Of a stretch of 64,000 nt of DNA, positions 43,188 through 52,122 are shown one piece after another. The position numbers and the translations under genes are program-made. How positions within the stretch are numbered: the first letter of the stretch is position 1; each line of letters starts with the position of its first letter. The notes under the pieces are model-generated. The model made no database searches and was not told the origin of the DNA. It saw nothing but the letters and a program-made list of their open reading frames with translations. The stretch comes from Flexithrix dorotheae DSM 6795 (GTDB lineage: Bacteria; Bacteroidota; Bacteroidia; Cytophagales; Flammeovirgaceae): positions 186,001 to 250,000 of the forward strand of contig NZ_KB903431.1 in NCBI RefSeq assembly GCF_000379765.1, read 5' to 3'.

Positions 43188-46097
43188 CTAATGTTTTTGT
43201 ATAGGAATACTAATGTGTACTAAAGTTCCCAGGGCTTTATCATTTTCTTTAATATCATGAATTTCCACACTGATTTTGTTGGAGCGATTTAAGTTATACA
43301 AATCAATTCTTTCCTGGTTGGCTTTGGTGGCAAAAGAAGGATGGAAATTGTTTTGGTTTTTAATTCTTTCAGCAGCTTCTCTGCCCACCCCATTATCTTC
43401 TATTTGACACAAAAGCCTGGTTTTGCTATCGCTTAACTCAAACTTTATTTCCAGGCGTCTGTTGTTTTTTTTGTGCAGCAAACCGTGCTTTATGGCATTT
43501 TCCACATAAGGTTGAATAAAGATAGAGGGAACTTTTATTTGCCTTGTATTTACTCCTTCGGCAATTTCTAGATGGTAAATAAGTTCTTCTTCAAATCGAA
43601 TTTTTTCCAGTTCGAGGTACAAAGAAAGTGCTTCCAATTCTGCGGAAAGTGTGACCTCATTTACCTGGCTATGCTGCAAATAAATTCTAATTAATCTGGA
43701 AAACTTAACCAGATAAGAACTCGCCAGATTTTTTTGATTACTTATAATGTATTCTTGTATGGAATTGAGTGCATTAAAAATGAAATGCGGGTTCATTTGA
43801 GACCGCAGGTTTTCGAGTTTAAGGGTAGTAAACTTTTTCTCCTGTACCAGCTTGTCAAACATTCGGTTTTGCTCTTCTTCCTTCTTCTTCATTTTTTTCT
43901 GATAATAAAAATAGAGCGCACCAAAATACACCACAATACACAGTAATGTAAACCACAATTCTTTCCAAAATGGAAGCGGAATGAATAATTCTATTTTCTT
44001 CCCAGGACTCTCGAGCTCGCCATTTGCAGAAATTGTTTTAATTTCAAAAGTGAAATTACCCGCAGGTAAACTATTATACTCTACAGATGAAATGCCGTAA
44101 TCTGTTGTTCTCCACTGGGTATCAAAACCATGTAATTTATATTTAAATTTAAGGTGTTTGGCTGTTTCAAAACTGTTTGCATGAAAGTGAAAAGCAATGG
44201 AATTTTTTTCGTGGGAAAGTTCATATTTATCCTTGAGTTTAGCCTCTGTATTTCCAATAACCAACTTCGTAAAATAAGCCTCAGGAACTTTTCTTCTTTT
44301 GAATAATAAATCGTTGTAAATCGGTAAAGCATATACTTCTTTTCGGGAGCTAAAGATCAATAAACTATCAGAAATAGCTAAACCAGTAATCAGATTTTCC
44401 AGGCCATCCTGCCTGTTAATGGTGGTGATTTTGTTGGTTTCTGTATTGATATATTGCAGGAAACCTTTATAGCTACACCAAAGGTTATTTCCAGCTACTT
44501 CAATATGACTTAAATTGTTGTCTATTAGTCCTCCTTTTGAATTATATTTAATTTCAATACTATCCCCCTGAATTGCGGCTAAACCCATGTGATTTACATT
44601 AGCCCAAATTACGCCATTTTCAGTTTGCTTTAATTTACTAACAAGTATGTTCTCTCCATTAACCGTGAGGGGAGTGGGTTTCCACAAACTATCATATTTG
44701 ACCAATTCATCTATATAACCTAAATACACCTGATTATTTGCAGAATCGCTAAGGACTGAATAAGATCTTTTCTTTTCAAGGGGTTTAATTTCTTCCTTTT
44801 CAGTAAATGCATTTAGATAAACATGTGCCCGGTTGTAGGTGAGGTAAACGATATCGGATTTGGTAATGGCCAGACCCTTCGAAATTGCAAATTTGTTTCC
44901 TGCCTTTTTTAAGGTATTGGTGTTAAAATCGTAGCAAAAACTCAAACTGCCATTCAGACTAATGTATAGTTCATTTCTGGAGGGATTGAAAAATAAATTG
45001 TTTACGGTTTTGAGTTGAGAAAGGACAATTTCCTGAATTTCTTCTGTTTTTGTATTTAAAAAATAAACCTTGCCCTGGGTAGTACCAACTGCTACCAGAT
45101 TGTTACCTATTGCTTCCAGGGAGGCAATATTACCTGTAAGTGGAATGTCTTTATACTTGCCAATTAAAATGTTAGGCATTACAAAAATACCATTATTCAG
45201 TGTGGTAAACCAGTAGTTTTCATCTACATCTTTATAAATATCACTGATAATTTCATTCGCAAGGTAATGGGCATTGCATTGCCAGCTATCCTCATTATTT
45301 TTCTTATAAACAAAAACACCTTTGTTGGTGGCAAACCAAAGTTGCTGATCTATTTCTTTTACCTGTATTATTTTTATGGCATCCAGCTCTTTGAATAAAT
45401 GAGGCTTGAGTGGGGAACCTGAAGTTAAATTGATAAAATGTCTATGCTGGTTTTCCCAATAGGTCAGATAAACATTTTGTTGGTAGGTAAAAAATACGCC
45501 TAAATCATTAATATGCCTGCTGTTAAGTGAATACTGTTTTTTTAAGTTGTAATCCTTGTCTAAAGTATAAATTACCCCTTCCGGTGTCAAAACATATATT
45601 TTATCATTTGTCTTTTGAGTGGCAATTTTGTGTATCTTTTTATAGAATTTTTGGGCTGTGGTTTCTATGTCAAATATTAAAATTCCATCTTCCCAAACCA
45701 CTGCCAAATCGTTTCCCTCAATAAAAATATTTGCCAGGTTACCTTTTAATACTTCATGTAAATCTTTGAAAATGTGGAGAGAATCATTTTGAGCATACAT
45801 AATCTGCCCATAAAGGTTCACGCACCAAACACGGTTGGAGCTATCTGTTGTCAGGTTATATACAGATAAACCTTTTTGTTTTTTTGAATCAATCTTTTTA
45901 AAGTCAGTCCCATTATATTGAAACAAACCACTGTGGGCAGCCAGCCAGAATAAATCATTTTGATCCCTTAAAATATTGTAAAAGTCAACATCTGGCAGCC
46001 CATCTTTTTCATCCATGTTGATGGTTATGGGATGTTGAGCCAATACAACCTGATAGGAAAAGCAGAAAATTAAAAGTTGTTGCCATACAAATCTCAT
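43188..46097 (-). CDS. LytS-type sensor histidine kinase with periplasmic beta-propeller
   Basis: A 969-residue membrane kinase. I start at the ATG at 46095-46097, giving a signal peptide (MRFVWQQLLIFCFSYQVVLAQ); a longer frame to 46154 has no leader. The periplasmic region (about 22-700) is a propeller of the two-component-regulator kind, with repeats like QLWFATNKGVFVYKK, ending in a Y_Y_Y-like domain with FKYKLHGFDTQW. One membrane helix (about 709-730) and a charged coiled coil follow, then the His_kinase domain LENLRSQMNPHFIFNALNSIQ (H771) and an ATPase with PYVENAIKHGL and DNGVGR. This resembles the HTCS sensor but without receiver or AraC domains. It is in an operon with the LytTR regulator. 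Confidence 0.94.
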   Translation of the reverse strand: MRFVWQQLLIFCFSYQVVLAQHPITINMDEKDGLPDVDFYNILRDQNDLFWLAAHSGLFQYNGTDFKKIDSKKQKGLSVYNLTTDSSNRVWCVNLYGQIMYAQNDSLHIFKDLHEVLKGNLANIFIEGNDLAVVWEDGILIFDIETTAQKFYKKIHKIATQKTNDKIYVLTPEGVIYTLDKDYNLKKQYSLNSRHINDLGVFFTYQQNVYLTYWENQHRHFINLTSGSPLKPHLFKELDAIKIIQVKEIDQQLWFATNKGVFVYKKNNEDSWQCNAHYLANEIISDIYKDVDENYWFTTLNNGIFVMPNILIGKYKDIPLTGNIASLEAIGNNLVAVGTTQGKVYFLNTKTEEIQEIVLSQLKTVNNLFFNPSRNELYISLNGSLSFCYDFNTNTLKKAGNKFAISKGLAITKSDIVYLTYNRAHVYLNAFTEKEEIKPLEKKRSYSVLSDSANNQVYLGYIDELVKYDSLWKPTPLTVNGENILVSKLKQTENGVIWANVNHMGLAAIQGDSIEIKYNSKGGLIDNNLSHIEVAGNNLWCSYKGFLQYINTETNKITTINRQDGLENLITGLAISDSLLIFSSRKEVYALPIYNDLLFKRRKVPEAYFTKLVIGNTEAKLKDKYELSHEKNSIAFHFHANSFETAKHLKFKYKLHGFDTQWRTTDYGISSVEYNSLPAGNFTFEIKTISANGELESPGKKIELFIPLPFWKELWFTLLCIVVYFGALYFYYQKKMKKKEEEQNRMFDKLVQEKKFTTLKLENLRSQMNPHFIFNALNSIQEYIISNQKNLASSYLVKFSRLIRIYLQHSQVNEVTLSAELEALSLYLELEKIRFEEELIYHLEIAEGVNTRQIKVPSIFIQPYVENAIKHGLLHKKNNRRLEIKFELSDSKTRLLCQIEDNGVGREAAERIKNQNNFHPSFATKANQERIDLYNLNRSNKISVEIHDIKENDKALGTLVHISIPIQKH

Positions 46098-46101
46098 TGG
46101 C

Positions 46102-46109
46102 CAAAAATA
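46102..46109 (-). promoter_or_regulatory. TAnnTTTG box directly before the kinase start
   Basis: TATTTTTG on the minus strand ends only four bases before the ATG at 46097. If it is the true -7 box the message would be leaderless or start within the first codons; it may be coincidental. Confidence 0.35.
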
Positions 46110-46139
46110 ATGATACCCGTTAATTACCGCTCTAAAATC

Positions 46140-46167
46140 TTCTAAAACCCCCAAGTTTACTTCTAAA
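46140..46167 (-). promoter_or_regulatory. LytTR-type direct-repeat site, kinase-regulator operon
   Basis: Minus-strand TTTAGAA boxes (plus-strand TTCTAAA at 46140 and 46161) spaced 21 bp, upstream of the kinase gene. The surrounding bases also resemble the lipoprotein promoters, including CTAAAATCTTCT. This suggests that the system controls its own expression. Confidence 0.62.
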
Positions 46168-46253
46168 GGACTTGTTTTTAATGTTTAAAGGGTTGGGTGG
46201 ACCATGATTTTATCAAGGACAGTACTTTTGGGAATAAATCTTCCAATTTGTCT

Positions 46254-46616
46254 TTATAAGTCTTCCACAAAGAAAACCGCATTTTTATTCAAATCATAAA
46301 AGCCAAACTCATTGGTGCCCCAGGAAGTTTTTAGCCTTAACTTTTCCTTACTTACCGTGCCTCTTTGGACTAACTCTTCAAAAATGGGCATTAAGTTGTT
46401 GACAAAAATTTTGATCACAGAACCACCGAGAAGAGGGTCCTCATCTGTGTCTGCGTGCCATTGTAAATGAATATTAAGATTTTCCCTTTTTAAAACTGCA
46501 TACATTTGATCTTTATAGACCAGTTTAAAACCAACATTGCTCTCGTACCAATCTACATCTCTATCGATGTTTTGGCTTGGCAAAACCGGTGTGATTTCAA
46601 GAAATTTGGTTTTCAT
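46254..46616 (-). CDS. VOC-superfamily (bleomycin-resistance-like) protein
   Basis: A 120-residue protein with the paired beta-alpha-beta-beta-beta fold: LEITPVLPSQNIDRDVDWYESNVGFKLVY in the first half, NLNIHLQWHADTDEDP carrying a histidine, and WGTNEFGFYDLNKNAVFFVED at the end. It is of the type that includes bleomycin-binding proteins, which sequester the drug as dimers, but also many uncharacterised enzymes. It appears to be transcribed alone. Confidence 0.82.
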   Translation of the reverse strand: MKTKFLEITPVLPSQNIDRDVDWYESNVGFKLVYKDQMYAVLKRENLNIHLQWHADTDEDPLLGGSVIKIFVNNLMPIFEELVQRGTVSKEKLRLKTSWGTNEFGFYDLNKNAVFFVEDL

Positions 46617-46745
46617 AATTGTCTGTTTTTCAATATGGTACAGTGATTAATGTATTTAAGCCTAATTTATTAAAACTACTGTAAGGTTATTGGAATAAAG
46701 AAATCATTTTATAGTCATGGCTAATTTTCAGCTTTCTTTAAAAAG

Positions 46746-48014
46746 TTAGTAAGTGAAATGACTGTAAATTAAGCTTAACTCCTGAAGGACTTTGTTCTTC
46801 GATCCCGCTATTTTCTCCTTTTCAATCAGAATGGATATGGTCTGCTTTTTATAGTTTTCCAATTCATTCGATTCCATATTGGAAGACATTCGGGCAAGGA
46901 CAGGCAATAAATAAGACAAGTCCGGTTCTTGTTTACTGGGGTGTGGCCATGCTTTTCCACTAATTACAGGGGTAAGATAATTGACGGCCAACAACAAGCT
47001 TTTTCCGTTCTCTGATTTATAATGCCACATATCCATTCCCACTTTATCTGCAATAAAGGCAATACTGGTTAGTGCATCCAGATTAAAACAACTGTAAAAA
47101 AAAGATCTGGTACGTTCAATTTCATGTATTTGCCCACCTTGATCATTCAACTGGAAATCAAGACTTTGTTGTGCTAATGTTACCATCTTTCTTACTAAAG
47201 GTTTATTGCCCAGATAAAGTGCAAGTGCGGCCACTTGAAACTTGTACCAGGAACCATGATTGTTGTCAAATTCACTACCCTCTCTTCCCAAATCGCTTTC
47301 GGTTAACCAGGTAAGATACTCTTTTAGCCATTTAGTCAATTCTGAATTATCATCGCTTGTCCAATGGGGAGAATTGGAAAGAAGGTTCATTGCATCAGGA
47401 ATAACCAAAACTATTGACCTGCCATCCAAAATGCCAAATGGCCTGCCTTTGGGATGGCCAGGTATACTCTGGGCAAATTTCAGGTGCGGGTTCATCCGGG
47501 TTTTCTCATCAAGAAACCAGGTTTTTATCATACTGGTTGCTTTTTCGGCATATCGTTCATCCCCGGAAAAATAATAGGCAAGGCTTAGCGTCTTTACACC
47601 ATTGCTCATGGCACTTAGTCTTTTTCTGTCTACAGCATCAGTTTGCGTTTCAGGATTAGTTTCCCCATCTTTTCTCATCCAGGGCAATCCATCAGAAGTT
47701 TTTGGGTTTGGCCACCAATAGCGGCTAATACTCAGATAATCATGTTTATTTTGTGTAGGTGGATAGATGGATTTATCAATCACTGTGGGATTTTTCATGG
47801 AAATAAGTTGGTCTGCATTCCATAAAAGTTTTTTATAGGCTAAAAGGGTATGCTCCGAAGCGGTTTCATCATGAATCATTTGCCTGACGTTGGCCAGATC
47901 TACTGAATCTAACCGAATAAATGGGGCGGAAAATGCCTCCATTCCTAAGAAAATGAGCATAAGGATGAAAGATCCTGTTATTCCGTTTTTTATCATTTCT
48001 CTTATTTTTCGCAT
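46746..48014 (-). CDS. Alginate-lyase-superfamily polysaccharide lyase (PL5/PL38-like), secreted
   Basis: A 422-residue exported protein. The signal peptide probably starts at the second ATG (residue 7, MIKNGITGSFILMLIFLGMEAFSA). The rest is an alpha/alpha toroid of the alginate-lyase Pfam family: DYLSISRYWWPNPKTSDGLPWMRKDGETNP, LSLAYYFSGDERYAEKA, WFLDEKTRMNPHLKFAQ and the catalytic motif NNHGSWY at 251-257 with H253 and Y257. Relatives cleave uronate-containing chains (alginate, glucuronan) by beta-elimination. It is divergent from the PL12-type gene with only 59 bp between starts, so both are probably expressed together on uronic-acid polysaccharide. Confidence 0.88.
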   Translation of the reverse strand: MRKIREMIKNGITGSFILMLIFLGMEAFSAPFIRLDSVDLANVRQMIHDETASEHTLLAYKKLLWNADQLISMKNPTVIDKSIYPPTQNKHDYLSISRYWWPNPKTSDGLPWMRKDGETNPETQTDAVDRKRLSAMSNGVKTLSLAYYFSGDERYAEKATSMIKTWFLDEKTRMNPHLKFAQSIPGHPKGRPFGILDGRSIVLVIPDAMNLLSNSPHWTSDDNSELTKWLKEYLTWLTESDLGREGSEFDNNHGSWYKFQVAALALYLGNKPLVRKMVTLAQQSLDFQLNDQGGQIHEIERTRSFFYSCFNLDALTSIAFIADKVGMDMWHYKSENGKSLLLAVNYLTPVISGKAWPHPSKQEPDLSYLLPVLARMSSNMESNELENYKKQTISILIEKEKIAGSKNKVLQELSLIYSHFTY

Positions 48015-48073
48015 TTTTAAATTTACCTGTATATTAAGGACGAATTACCAAAATGATTAAAAACTTTATTTAA

Positions 48074-50014
48074 ATGAATTTTTTTCTGAAAATTAAGCTA
48101 TTTCTCTCATTAGTTATGCTGGTTTCATGCACTGCTCAGGTTTGGTCCCAGCCCTCAAATACAGATTTAGAAATAAAAACGCTAATAAGCAGACTAGATA
48201 CTAATTCATTAAAACCCATCATTTCAAATCAAAAAAATTTAGCCTCCTGGGCACAAGAACTTCTGGATTTTTACAAAAAACGAAATACAATAAAACATCC
48301 CATCAACATTCAAAAAGACGGAGAGGTTATTTCGGAAAAGGACCAGAAATATGCGAATGATGCCTTAAAGCACATTTTCGTAGGACAACCCGCTTATCCC
48401 TCTCATTTTTGTGGGGAAGATATCAATTGGAATTCAAGGCCTGTACCCGATAATGAATGGGTATGGCAGCTCAATCGTATGTATTTTTGGAATGCTATGG
48501 GGAAAGTGTACAAGGCAACAGGGGATGAACGCTATGCAAAAGAATGGTGCGCCCAGCTGGTAGACTGGACTAAAAAAAATCCTCGGGATCAGGCCCATGC
48601 CTATGCATGGAGATCGATTGAAGCTGGAATAAGGGGGCATAACTGGACCAGCTTGTTTTTTAGATTTATCCAATCTGAAAATTTCACCCAGGAGGTATTG
48701 ATTGCCTTATTGAACAGTTGTTATGAACATGCGGAATATTTAATGACAACTTATAGCTCGGGAAGTAATTGGGCTCTAATGGAAGCAGAAGGACTTGCAT
48801 TTATTGCCTTTACCTTTCCTGAATTTAAAAATTCGGAAAAGTGGAAAAAAGAAGCAATTCGCAGGTTAAGCATTGAAATAAACAACCAGGTAAATTCGGA
48901 TGGTCACCAGAAAGAATTAGCAATGGGGTATCATTTAGGTAGTATCAATTGGTTCTATAGAACCTACGAACTGGCAAGCCTGAATGATGCGGAAAATGCT
49001 TTCCCTGAATCGTACCAAAATACTATAGCGCTCATGTGCGAAGTTCCTATGAAAATTTGTCTGCCTGATGGTACTAATGCCCAGTTTGGCGATTCCTGGG
49101 CAGGAATCCCTGGCCAACATTCGGATAGGTTTATGAAATGGTATGAACTTTTTAAACGGGATGATTTCCTTTTTATGGCTACGGATGGCGAAAAGGGAGA
49201 AAAGCCTGAAAAAACAGCATTTGCTTTAGAAGAGAGTGGAATTTATTCACTTAGAAGCGGGTGGGATAAAAATGCCACTTGTATGGTATTGAAATGTGGT
49301 CCGGATGGTGGTTTTCACTGTCAGCCCGATAATGGCACATTTACCCTTTATGCCGGAGGAAGAACCCTAATGCCTGATGCTGGCTGTTATATTTATCATG
49401 GAGACCCCAAAGAACGTAATTGGTTCCGGCAAACCAGCGTGCACCAGACCTTAACCCTTAATGGAGCAAATATCAAATATGCTCCCCGGCTTTTGAAATG
49501 GAAACCTGGGAATGACCTGGATATACTGGCGGTAGAGAACGCTTCATATGATAACCTGACCCACCATCGTATGGTGTTTTTTGTTGATAAAACTTATTTT
49601 GTAATTGTGGACGAAGCTATTGGAAAAGCTGTCGGAGATGTGGATATTCACTTTCAGCTTGCTCCGGGGGATGCAGTTTTTAATGCAAAGGATTTTTCGG
49701 TTCATTCTCAATATGCAGAAGGGTGGAATGTTTTGGTTCAGTCCATTAAACAAAAGGGGCTTGAATTAAGTGAAGAGGAAGGAAAAGTTTCCTTTGAATA
49801 CACAAAACAGGAGGCCCGGCCAGCCTTTAGGTATAGGTTGAAAAAAACAAAGGAAAACCAAATTACACGGTTTGTAACCGTTGTGGCACCATATCAAAAA
49901 GAAATACCAGATATAAAATTTAAGGTTATAAGCGGTGGCAAAAAAGCTGAGGAGACCTTCCAGGTTCAAGTACAGGTAAATGGTGAAAAAAGAGTTTTGA
50001 ATTGCAATTTTTAA
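48074..50014 (+). CDS. Heparinase II/III-family lyase, PL12 (heparan-sulfate-lyase) type
   Basis: A 646-residue lipoprotein or secreted lyase (signal MNFFLKIKLFLSLVMLVSC, C19). The N-terminal alpha/alpha toroid includes WQLNRMYFWNAMGKVYKATGDERYA, SNWALMEAEGLAF and NSDGHQKELAMGYHLGSINWFYRTY (catalytic Tyr and Asn candidates). The C-terminal beta-sandwich has GGFHCQPDNGTFTLYAGGRTLMPDAG, RNWFRQTSVHQTLTLNG and a long tail, closely following PL12 heparinase III (EC 4.2.2.8 type) sequences as I recall them. It cuts heparan-like or other glucuronate-containing chains by beta-elimination. Divergent from the alginate-lyase-fold gene. Confidence 0.88.
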   Translation: MNFFLKIKLFLSLVMLVSCTAQVWSQPSNTDLEIKTLISRLDTNSLKPIISNQKNLASWAQELLDFYKKRNTIKHPINIQKDGEVISEKDQKYANDALKHIFVGQPAYPSHFCGEDINWNSRPVPDNEWVWQLNRMYFWNAMGKVYKATGDERYAKEWCAQLVDWTKKNPRDQAHAYAWRSIEAGIRGHNWTSLFFRFIQSENFTQEVLIALLNSCYEHAEYLMTTYSSGSNWALMEAEGLAFIAFTFPEFKNSEKWKKEAIRRLSIEINNQVNSDGHQKELAMGYHLGSINWFYRTYELASLNDAENAFPESYQNTIALMCEVPMKICLPDGTNAQFGDSWAGIPGQHSDRFMKWYELFKRDDFLFMATDGEKGEKPEKTAFALEESGIYSLRSGWDKNATCMVLKCGPDGGFHCQPDNGTFTLYAGGRTLMPDAGCYIYHGDPKERNWFRQTSVHQTLTLNGANIKYAPRLLKWKPGNDLDILAVENASYDNLTHHRMVFFVDKTYFVIVDEAIGKAVGDVDIHFQLAPGDAVFNAKDFSVHSQYAEGWNVLVQSIKQKGLELSEEEGKVSFEYTKQEARPAFRYRLKKTKENQITRFVTVVAPYQKEIPDIKFKVISGGKKAEETFQVQVQVNGEKRVLNCNF

Positions 50015-50167
50015 CTGCCTTACTTTTAGAATTAGTAGAAAAGTTGATAATAAATACTGAAGTTCCCTCAGTAAAAGGTTTTCGGGAAGTTAGGGTGATT
50101 GTATCTTTTTTAATTTCAATTATTTATGATTAAGGTTTCCCGATAAAACAATAAGAAGAATTGATTT

Positions 50168-50677
50168 ATGATTTTAGCTTTTGATACTTATTACTTCGGC
50201 AACAAGGCAAAAACAGTTTGTATTGCCTTTAAGAACTGGGCAGATGCGGCCCCATTAAAAATTTTCGAAGAAACTATTGAAGGCATAGCGGAATATGAGC
50301 CCGGCTCATTTTACAAAAGAGAACTTCCTTGTATTTTAAGTCTATTAAAGCAAATAGATTTAAATGAAGTGGATTTTATTTTAGTAGATGGTTTTGTTTT
50401 GCTTGATGATAATGGGAAATTTGGTTTGGGGGGGCATTTATTTGAAGCACTAGATAGGAAGGTATCCATAATTGGGGTTGCTAAATCCGGCTTTCATTCC
50501 AATAAACAAAATACAAAAGAACTTTTAAGAGGTAAAAGTAAAAAACCATTGTTTATATCCGCATTAGGAATTGAATTGGATCAGGCATTTGAAAAGGTAA
50601 ACTCCATGCATGGAAGTTTCAGAATGCCCACTCTGCTTCAAATATTGGATACTCAAACAAAAGAAAACCTAAATTGA
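50168..50677 (+). CDS. nfi: Endonuclease V (deoxyinosine 3' endonuclease)
   Basis: A 169-residue DNA-repair nuclease, shorter than the roughly 220 residues of the Escherichia coli enzyme. It keeps the family core: AFDTYY (D6), YEPGSFYKRELP (E52), ILVDGFVLLDDNGKFGLGGHL (D74) and GVAKSGFH (K106), which align in order with D35, E89, D110 and K139 of the E. coli enzyme. It cuts one base 3' of deoxyinosine in DNA. The N-terminal part is trimmed, as in several Bacteroidota homologues. It has no functional link with the neighbouring lyase genes. Confidence 0.85.
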   Translation: MILAFDTYYFGNKAKTVCIAFKNWADAAPLKIFEETIEGIAEYEPGSFYKRELPCILSLLKQIDLNEVDFILVDGFVLLDDNGKFGLGGHLFEALDRKVSIIGVAKSGFHSNKQNTKELLRGKSKKPLFISALGIELDQAFEKVNSMHGSFRMPTLLQILDTQTKENLN

Positions 50678-50795
50678 TATTACTTAAACGATATGCATAA
50701 AGCGGAAAGCAGGATTTAATAAAGGACGGAAATTGAAAAAGAACAAAACACCATCAAGCTGGCCGAAAGGTACTACTTGGTATGAGTAATAAAAT

Positions 50796-51677
50796 ATGAG
50801 AATAAGAATATCCATAATCCTACTTTTTTTGTGGTTAACCCCAACTTTTCTGTTTGGTCAAAAAAGTAGTGATACACTTTTTTATAAAACGATCCTCTTC
50901 AAAATTACCGACCCTCCATCTGGCAGGACCTCATATCTATTTGGAACCCACCACGCTTTTGGGAAAGACTTTTTTGATTCTTTAACCATCGCAAATCAAG
51001 CCTTGGAAGCTTGTGATTTGTTGATAAAGGAAAACTTAAATATTCCGGGGGAAATGGCCGGGGATATTATCAATGAAAGGGTAACTATTCATAAATGGGA
51101 AAAATATTTAAGCAAGGAGGACTTATTAATCATTAAGAAATTGTTCGCTGAAAGCCCAACAGATTATAAGAAAATGACACCAACTGAAATGTACGTGTTT
51201 TTAAACAGGTATTTCAAACAACAAGTTTGTTTAAACAAAAGCGCTAATGACACCTCGCTTTCCCTGGATGAGTATATAGGTGCTTTAGCTATTGCCAAAA
51301 ATTTAGCCGAATTTGGCCTTGAAACTACAAGGGAACAAATTGCCCTAATCAATAAAGATGTGGAGGGGATGCCTCCAAAAGTCCATAAAAAAAGGCTCAA
51401 AAGCGTTATAGATATCATCAGAACTAAAAATACAAAGCACTGCGGAGAAACCGACTGGTATTCCCAAATGGAAATTGACTATAAGCTGAATGAAGCGTGT
51501 AGAAATACGCTGATGTTAACAGACAGGAATAATAAATGGATGGAAATTATCAGGGAAAAGCTTGAGACAAATAACTGCTTCATTGCCGTGGGGTTGAGTC
51601 ATTTAATGTATGAATGCGGCTTGATAAACCAATTAAAAGACCTGGGCTATATCATTACCCCCTTAGATGTTAATTAA
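50796..51677 (+). CDS. TraB/GumN-family protein, exported
   Basis: A 293-residue protein with a signal peptide (ISIILLFLWLTPTFLFGQ). SYLFGTHHAFG near residue 45 and the C-terminal NCFIAVGLSHLMYECGLINQLKDLGYIITPL are the two conserved blocks of TraB/GumN proteins (GTxH and GxxH), which have been proposed to be metal-dependent peptidase-like or pheromone-shutdown proteins. Two cysteines in the middle may bridge. The cellular role in Bacteroidota is unknown. Confidence 0.85.
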   Translation: MRIRISIILLFLWLTPTFLFGQKSSDTLFYKTILFKITDPPSGRTSYLFGTHHAFGKDFFDSLTIANQALEACDLLIKENLNIPGEMAGDIINERVTIHKWEKYLSKEDLLIIKKLFAESPTDYKKMTPTEMYVFLNRYFKQQVCLNKSANDTSLSLDEYIGALAIAKNLAEFGLETTREQIALINKDVEGMPPKVHKKRLKSVIDIIRTKNTKHCGETDWYSQMEIDYKLNEACRNTLMLTDRNNKWMEIIREKLETNNCFIAVGLSHLMYECGLINQLKDLGYIITPLDVN

Positions 51678-51683
51678 GCAACA

Positions 51684-51753
51684 GTGCTCCATACCGGGTA
51701 CTCCATACCGGGTACTCCATACCGGGTATGCCATACCGGGTATGCCATACCGG
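51684..51753. repeat. 14-bp tandem repeat (five units)
   Basis: Five head-to-tail copies of a 14-bp unit, consensus GTACTCCATACCGG: units start at 51684, 51698, 51712, 51726 and 51740, then a partial copy GCACT. Units 4 and 5 change ACT to ATG. Each junction contains or approaches the palindrome CATACCGGGTATG, so the array can form alternative hairpins. It starts 7 bp after the TraB/GumN stop codon. No spacers, so not a CRISPR array. Confidence 0.93.
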
Positions 51754-52122
51754 GCACTATTATTTGCGAGAAACAGTAATCTCTCTATCAGTCTTTTATG
51801 GCAAAATAATACAAGATTAATTTTGAATTACTACTAAAACCCACTGCTAGTTTTGATTCTGAAAATAATTGATTTAGGTGATCAACACTATCCATCAATT
51901 GATCATAAATAACAAAAAAAATAGCATCTGATTATCAAAACTTTAGCTTACCTTCGCCAGCGTTGGGTTTAAAGTGAAAAAGATATTTGTGTCCAATTCT
52001 CCAATAATAGTAGGGACATTTTGAATTCTTAAAAGAGTGCTACTGCCTGGTTAAAAATTTAATCCAACAAATAGAAACTGAAGTAGCTTTCTTGAATTGG
52101 ACAAGTAATTATAAAATTTTTT
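51754..52122. other. Intergenic region before the NPCBM hydrolase gene
   Basis: About 370 bp after the minisatellite without a gene. Nothing else is recognised apart from AT-rich sequence that presumably includes the promoter of the gene at 52123. Confidence 0.4.

Noticed and set aside
51684-51753. CRISPR array
   Set aside because: Units are 14 bp and directly contiguous without spacers, and no cas genes are nearby.
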